From the NCBI RefSeq assembly GCF_947507565.1, contig NC_089177.1:2790001-2854000 (forward strand): a stretch of 64,000 nt of DNA. The letters are read 5' to 3'. The position numbers were made by a program, and so were the translations under genes. The notes beneath the pieces were generated by a model, which was not told the origin of the DNA, made no database searches, and saw nothing but the letters and a program-made list of their open reading frames with translations. This DNA is from Oscarella lobularis (lineage: Eukaryota; Porifera; Homoscleromorpha; Homosclerophorida; Oscarellidae). Positions 56,401 to 64,000 of the stretch are shown one piece after another (within the stretch, counting starts at the first letter, position 1; each line of letters starts with the position of its first letter).

Positions 56401-57259
56401 TTTTGGCCAAGCAATGGAAGCCTACAATCGCCTTCTGGATTTGAAGGACAAATACGTTGACGAAGAAGTTCTTTCTGTTCTTGTTCGTGGTCTCAAGTGT
56501 CTTGTCGAGGAAAAATCGGAAAGCGGTACTGTACTACCTAACAGACTACTGATCTTTTTAAAAAAATTTTATAGCGTCTAGCTGGTATCGGCTAGCTACT
56601 CAACTGTTTGGCAGAATTACCTCAAAGGTAAGAAACAGTATTGGCGTCAGGCTAAAAAACGGTACAGTACATGTTTTCATTATTAGCTAACAAAAAGTGC
56701 CACAGTGTGGCAGTTGTATGCAAGTTTACTTGACACAGACAGCACTGATACAAAAGAGAAAGTAGGTTTTATAGGATGTGTCTGTCGGCTTCTGATGATA
56801 TAATGTGGATAGGTATTTCTGTGTTTGCTAAAAGCCCTATCAGCTTCGTTGCAGAGCCAGAAGTTGTTCACAGACCTTCTCGAATTCAAAAATGCAGCTG
56901 ATTTAGCCGAGCGAGTGAGAAACGGTATGGAGCAGTATTGGCATCTCCTATTATCTACTTACCGTCGAGAATTCAGCTTGGGAAGAGGCAATGAAAAGCC
57001 AAAGAGAGCGCGACGATGCCGTTACACTAGATCTCGTTGAAAAAGGCGTCTCAATTCGGCTCTCAGTACGCAAACTGATAGCCTGTGCGAAGGTACGTGG
57101 ATAAATAAGAGACGATGCTCAACAACGACCCCTTTCGCTCAGCAACTTGATGAAGATGACCGCCTAGACGACGCAAGCGAACGCATTGCTACACTTCAAC
57201 GCCTGAGCGAGAACGTACAGACAACGTACGACAAAATGAAGAAAAACCCAGAATTATAA
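53413..57259 (+). CDS. TTC27: TTC27, tetratricopeptide repeat protein
   Basis: Conserved TPR scaffold protein, many small exons. The start is uncertain (an ATG at 53413 is one candidate); the end TAA at 57257-57259 is clear. Segments matching the family in order: DIFVQANWTGPPLG (about 53790), YLELAQIYLCYGRIDKAQ (54421), LGKRTKFQEFETAQLLLVV (54644), LTPLEEAVLLTMG (54893), ILSQPLSWSIQFKALDMRS (55115), PIWTVKQHLASTLMSLGCVE (55410), WELSEMKSARAQRSLGYYYL (55760), an exon ECIASFQKTLRLNSMQ (55891-55936), VWFSLGCVALQIGDMNLASS (55998), AFHRCVTLEPS and DVADFGQAMEAYNRLLDL (56392). The tail ASERIATLQRLSENVQ fits the end of the family. Frames can be chained with GT-AG junctions, so I read it as functional, though not every exon was resolved. 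Its stop lies 4 bp from the TGS1 stop. Confidence 0.85.
55895..55988 (+). repeat. TTC27 exon-intron segment with a copy at 60064
   Basis: Covers most of one TTC27 exon and the whole following intron. About 85 percent identical by eye to 60064-60160. Confidence 0.8.
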
Positions 57260-57263
57260 TCGG

Positions 57264-59552
<2,289 letters not shown>

Positions 59553-59726
59553 CGTTACATCGACCTCGCAGCCATCATCGCTGGGATTTAGCTCGTTAGC
59601 GAGTTCTACTTGCAATGGTTTGGTTTATTTTCTACCTTAGATACGATCTGGTTAGCGTGCAGACGATGTTGTCCGGTTTGTAGTGGATTTCTGCGAGTTT
59701 TTCGTGGGACATCGCCGGACGAACGT

Positions 59727-59732
59727 CACGTG
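59727..59732. promoter_or_regulatory. E-box CACGTG in the TGS1/POLR3B divergent promoter
   Basis: In GAACGTCACGTGCCACG, 21 bp before the POLR3B ATG and 175 bp from the TGS1 ATG. Confidence 0.4.
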
Positions 59733-59752
59733 CCACGACCCCGGATTGGAAC

Positions 59753-60009
59753 ATGGCCACTGTGCTACAGGAAGGTCAGAAGGAGCCGGTTGACTTCCTA
59801 ACCAAGCCAATCAAAGAAATACACGTATGCTGAAGCATTTTACCGTACAATACTAACAGTGTTTGGTAGGAAAAATGGAAATTTGTGTCCGCGTTTCTAA
59901 GAGTGAGAACGCACCTCTTCGAAATCTTTACTACTGTGTTTATTTTCACTAAATAAAGGGTCTAGTCAAGCAGCACATCGACTCCTCTAACTACTTTGTC
60001 AACGTGGAG
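59753..60009 (+). CDS. POLR3B: First three exons of RNA polymerase III subunit RPC2 (continues beyond the window)
   Basis: Second-largest subunit of RNA polymerase III. Exons 59753-59824 (MATVLQEGQKEPVDFLTKPI), 59870-59902 (EKWKFVSAFLR) and 59959-60009 (GLVKQHIDSSNYFVNVE), all in phase. The last two match the conserved start of RPC2 (EKW-LLPAFLK, GLVKQHIDSFNYFINVE in human). The next donor GAG|gtaaac opens an intron that is still minisatellite at the window end, so the rest of the gene lies outside. Incomplete 3' end. Confidence 0.88.
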
Positions 60010-60063
60010 GTAAACAAGCATCTTGAGCGGAAAAAACGTTCATAGAAGTGTCGAGTTATAGAA

Positions 60064-60160
60064 CATTGTGTCTTTTCAACAGACGTTGAGGCTCAGCTCA
60101 ATGCAGGTGCAGAGATAAGCCTCAGTCTAGAAGCGCACTTCGATCATAGTGTGTTTTAAA
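60064..60160 (+). repeat. Duplicated TTC27 exon-intron fragment
   Basis: Copy of 55895-55988, keeping the exon frame, the GT donor (atgcag|gtgcag) and the intron end gtgttttaa. The source acceptor (ttaag|GAC) is lost where the minisatellite begins. Lies in POLR3B intron 3. Confidence 0.8.
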
Positions 60161-63100
60161 TAATAAATTGAGGGCCTAATCTTTGATTCATAAAGACTAA
60201 ATAATAAATTGAGGACCTAATCTTTGATTCTTAGAGCCTGAATAATAAATTGAGGGCCTAATCTTTGATTCTTAGGGCCTAAATAATAAATTGAGGGCAT
60301 AATGTTTGATTCTTAGAGCCTAAACAATAAATTCAGGGCCTAATCTTTGATTCTCAAGGCATAAATAATAAATTGAGGGCCTAATCTTAGATTGTTAGGG
60401 CCTAAATAATAAATTGAGGGCCTAATCTTTGATTCTTAGAGCCTAAAAAATAAATTGAGGGCCTAATCTCAGAGCCTAAATAATAAATTGGGGGCCTAAT
60501 CTTTGATTCTTAGAGCCTAAATAATAAATTGAGGGCCTAATCCTTGATTCTTCGCACCTAAATAATGAATTGAGGGCCTAATCTTTGATTCTTAGAGCCT
60601 TAATAATAAGGTGAGGGCCTAATCTTTGATTTTTAGTGCCTAAATAATAAATTGAGGGCCTAATCTTTGATTCTTAGAGCCTAAAAAATAAATTGAGGGC
60701 CTAATCTCAGAGCCTAAATAATAAATTGAGGGCCTAATCTTTGATTCTTAGAGCCTAAATAATAAATTGAGGGCCTAATCCTTGATTCTTCGCACCTAAA
60801 TAATGAATTGAGGGCCTAATCTTTGATTCTTAGAGCCTTAATAATAAGGTGAGGGCCTAATCTTTGATTTTTAGTGCCTAAATAATAAATTGAGGGCCTA
60901 ATCTTTGATTCTTAGAGCCTAAAAAATAAATTGAGGGCCTAATCTCAGAGCCTAAATAATAAATTGAGGGCCTAATCTTTGATTCTTAGAGCCTAAATAA
61001 TAAATTGAGGGCCTAATCCTTGATTCTTCGGACCTAAATAATGAATTGAGGGCCTAATCTTTGATTCTCAGAGCCTTAATAATAAGGTAAGGGCCTAATC
61101 TTTGATTTTTAGTGCCTAAATAATAAATTGAGGGCCTAATCTTTGATTCTTAGAGCCAAAATAATAAATTGAGGGCCTAATCTTTGATTCTTCGGACCTA
61201 AATAATAAATTGAGGGCCTAATCTTTGATTCTTAGAGCCAAAATAATAAATTGAGGGCCTAATCTTTGATTCTTAGGGCCTAAATAATAAATTGAGGGCC
61301 TAATCTTTGATTCTTAGAGCCTAAAAAATAAATTGAGGGCCTAATCTCAGAGCCTAAATAATAAATTGGGGGCCTAATCTTTGATTCTTAGAGCCTAAAT
61401 AATAAATTGAGGGCCTAATCCTTGATTCTTCGCACCTAAATAATGAATTGAGGGCCTAATCTTTGATTCTTAGAGCCTTAATAATAAGGTGAGGGCCTAA
61501 TCTTTGATTTTTAGTGCCTAAATAATAAATTGAGGGCCTAATCTTTGATTCTTAGAGCCTAAAAAATAAATTGAGGGCCTAATCTCAGAGCCTAAATAAT
61601 AAATTGAGGGCCTAATCTTTGATTCTTAGAGCCTAAATAATAAATTGAGGGCCTAATCCTTGATTCTTCGGACCTAAATAATGAATTGAGGGCCTAATCT
61701 TTGATTCTCAGAGCCTTAATAATAAGGTAAGGGCCTAATCTTTGATTTTTAGTGCCTAAATAATAAATTGAGGGCCTAATCTTTGATTCTTAGAGCCAAA
61801 ATAATAAATTGAGGGCCTAATCTTTGATTCTTAGGGCCTAAATAATAAATTGAGGGCCTAATCTTTGATTCTTAGAGCCTAAATAATAAATTGAGGGCCT
61901 AATCTTTGATTCTTAGGGCCTAAATAATAAATTGAGGGCCTAATCTTTGATTCATAGAGACTAAATAATAAATTGTGGGCCTAATCTTTGATTCTTAGGG
62001 CCTAAATAATAAATTGAGGGCCTAATCTTTGATTCATAGAGACTAAATAATAAATTGTGGGCCTAATCTTTGATTCTTAGGGCCTAAATAATAAATTGAG
62101 GGCCTAATCTTTGATTCTTCGGACCTAAATAATAAATTGAGGGCCTAATCTTTGATTCTTAGAGCCTTAATAATAAATTGACGGCCTAATCTTTTATTTT
62201 TAGTGCCTAAATAATAAATTGAGGGCCTAATCTTTGATTCTTAGAGCCAAAATAATAAATTGAGGGCCTAATCTTTGATTATTAAGGCCTAAATAATAAA
62301 TTGAGGGCCTAATCTTTGATTCTTAGAGCCTATATAATAAATTGAGGACCTAATCTTTGATTCTTAGAGCCTAGATAACAAATTGAGGGCCTAATCTTTG
62401 ATTCTTAGGGCCTAAATAATACATTGAGGGCCTAATCTTTAATTCATAGAGACTAAATAATAAATTGTGGGCCTAATCTTTGATTCTTAGGGCCTAAATA
62501 TTAAATTGAGGGCCTAATCTTTGATTCTTCGGACCTAAATAATAAATTGAGGGCCTAATCTTTGATTCTTAGGGCCTAAATAATAAATTGAGGGCCTAAT
62601 CTTTGATTCTTCGGACCTAAATAATGAATTGAGGGCCTAATCTTTGATTCTCAGAGCCTTAATAATAAGGTAAGGGCCTAATCTTTGATTTTTAGTGCCT
62701 AAATAATAAATTGAGGGCCTAATCTTTGATTCTTAGAGCCAAAATAATAAATTGAGGGCCTAATCTTTAATTCATAAAGACTAAATAATAAATTGTGGGC
62801 CTAATCTTTGATTCTAAGGGCCTAAATAATAAATTGCGGGCCTAATCTTTGATTCTTAGAACCTGAATAATAAATTGAGTGCCTAATCTTTGATTCTTAG
62901 GGCCTTAATAATAAATTGAGGGCCTAATCTTTGATTCTTAGAGCCTAAATAATAAATTGAGGGCCTAATCTTTGATTCTTAGGGCGTAAATAATAATTTA
63001 AAGGCCTAATCTTTGACTCTTAGAGTCTGAATAATAAAATGAGGGCCTAAACTTTGATTCTTAGAGCCTTAATAATAAATTGACGGCCTAATCTCTTATT

Positions 63101-64000
63101 TTATTGCCTAAATAATAAATTGAGGGCCTAATCTTTGATTCTTTGGACCTAAATAATAAATTGAGGGCCTAATCTTTGATTCTTAGAGCCTGAATAATAA
63201 ATTGACGGCCTAATCTTTTATTTTTAGTGCCTAAATAATAAATTGAGGGCCTAATCTTTGATTCTTAGAGCCAAAATAATAAATTGAGGGACTAATCTTT
63301 GATTATTATGGCCTAAATAATAAATTGAGGGCCTAATCTTTGATTCTTAGAGCCTATATAATAAATTGAGGGCCTAATCTTTGATTCTTAGAGCCTAAAT
63401 AACAAATTGGGGGCCTAATCTTTGATTCTTAGGGCCTAAATAATACATTGAGGGCCTAATCTTTCATTCATAGAGACTAAATAATAAATTGTGGGCCTAA
63501 TCTTTGATTCTTAGGGCCTAAATAAAAAATTGAGGGCCTAATCTTTGATTCTTCGGACCTAAATAATAAATTGAGGGCCTAATCTTTGATTCTTAGAGCC
63601 TAAATAACAAATTGAGGGCCTAATCTTTGATTCTTAGCGCCTAAATAATACATTGAGGGCCTAATCTTTGATTCATAGAGACTAAATAATAAATTGTGGG
63701 CCTAATCTTTGATTCTTAGGGCCTAAATAATAAATTGAGGGCCTAATCTTTGATTCTTAGAGCCTAAATAATAAATTGAGGGCCTAATCTTTGATTCTTA
63801 GAGCCTAAATAACAAATTGGGGGCCTAATCTTTGATTCTTAGGGCCTAAATAATAAATTGAGGGCCTAATCTTTGATTCATAGAGACTAAATAATAAATT
63901 GTGGGCCTAATCTTTGATTCTTAGGGTCTAAATAATAAATTGCGGGCCTAATCTTTGATTCTTAGAACCTGAATAATAAATTGAGTGCCTAATCTTTGAT
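60161..64000. repeat. Large minisatellite, 41-bp unit, with 238-bp higher-order repeats
   Basis: Unbroken head-to-tail array from 60161 to the window end, at least 3.84 kb. Consensus unit: ataataaattgagggcctaa followed by tctttgattcttagagccta and one more a (41 bp). Variants differ at a few places (cttag/cttcg/cataga, gagg/gtgg). A shortened unit with atctcagag recurs at 60466, 60704, 60942, 61344 and 61582, spaced 238 or 402 bp, marking higher-order blocks. No coding capacity. Confidence 0.97.

Noticed and set aside
53413-57259. TTC27 as a pseudogene because of many stops in long frames
   Set aside because: The stops fall in short introns; exon pieces in family order keep frame and end at a proper stop.
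60161-64000. CRISPR-like array
   Set aside because: Units are contiguous and nearly the same all through, with no unique spacers, and the DNA is from an animal.

Overview
The window is nuclear DNA from an early-branching animal, most likely a sponge; Homoscleromorpha is my best guess, from gene content and style only. Evidence for an animal: genes split by many very short introns (typically about 45-65 bp, GT-AG with some GC-AG), no operons or ribosome binding sites, AATAAA signals, and animal-type genes (CYLD, HOIL-1/SHARPIN, a Reelin-like gene, Derlin-1, BRD7/9). Genes are packed head-to-head and tail-to-tail with 4-500 bp between them. All exon models are hand-built by reading frames, splice sites and family alignment from memory.

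Layout. 2-495: C-terminal end of an unidentified gene. 786-2087 (-): cytochrome c1. 2492-5809 (+): HOIL-1L-type RBR ubiquitin ligase that also carries a SHARPIN-like N-terminus. 6081-9630 (-): CYLD deubiquitinase. 9967-12914 (-): a chimera of the CYLD N-terminal half with a RIPK-like kinase. 13121-14863 (-): a second, related kinase with an N-terminal ubiquitin-E2-variant (UEV) domain. 15062-18000 (+): BRD7/BRD9. 18125-19240 (-): Derlin-1. 19315-24309: a tyrosine-recombinase retrotransposon of the Ngaro type with split direct repeats. 24525-27065 (+): a cyclic-nucleotide-binding-domain protein. 27591-49100 (+): one very large transmembrane Reelin-like protein. 49299-50473 (+): ACP5-type purple acid phosphatase. 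50678-52079 (+): mARC/MOSC protein. 52545-53218 (+): secreted Gly/His-rich protein with a Dickkopf/colipase-like cysteine module. About 53413-57259 (+): TTC27. 57264-59552 (-): TGS1 cap hypermethylase. 59753 onward (+): first exons of POLR3B, whose third intron runs into a minisatellite (60161 to the window end).

The most exciting stretch is 2492-14863. Four adjacent genes all point at ubiquitin signalling: a composite LUBAC-type ligase subunit, the deubiquitinase that removes Met1/Lys63 chains, a kinase built onto a duplicated CYLD N-terminus, and a sister kinase carrying a UEV fold. In vertebrates LUBAC, CYLD and RIPK kinases work together around TNF-receptor/NF-kB signalling. Here the parts are physically linked and partly fused, which suggests an undescribed ubiquitin-kinase module. 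The second highlight is the Reelin-like gene. It joins Reelin-type repeats, SRCR, FN2, somatomedin-B and 21 EGF modules to a mucin-like stalk, one membrane helix and a cytoplasmic NPVY motif, so ligand-like and receptor-like parts of the Reelin pathway sit in one polypeptide.
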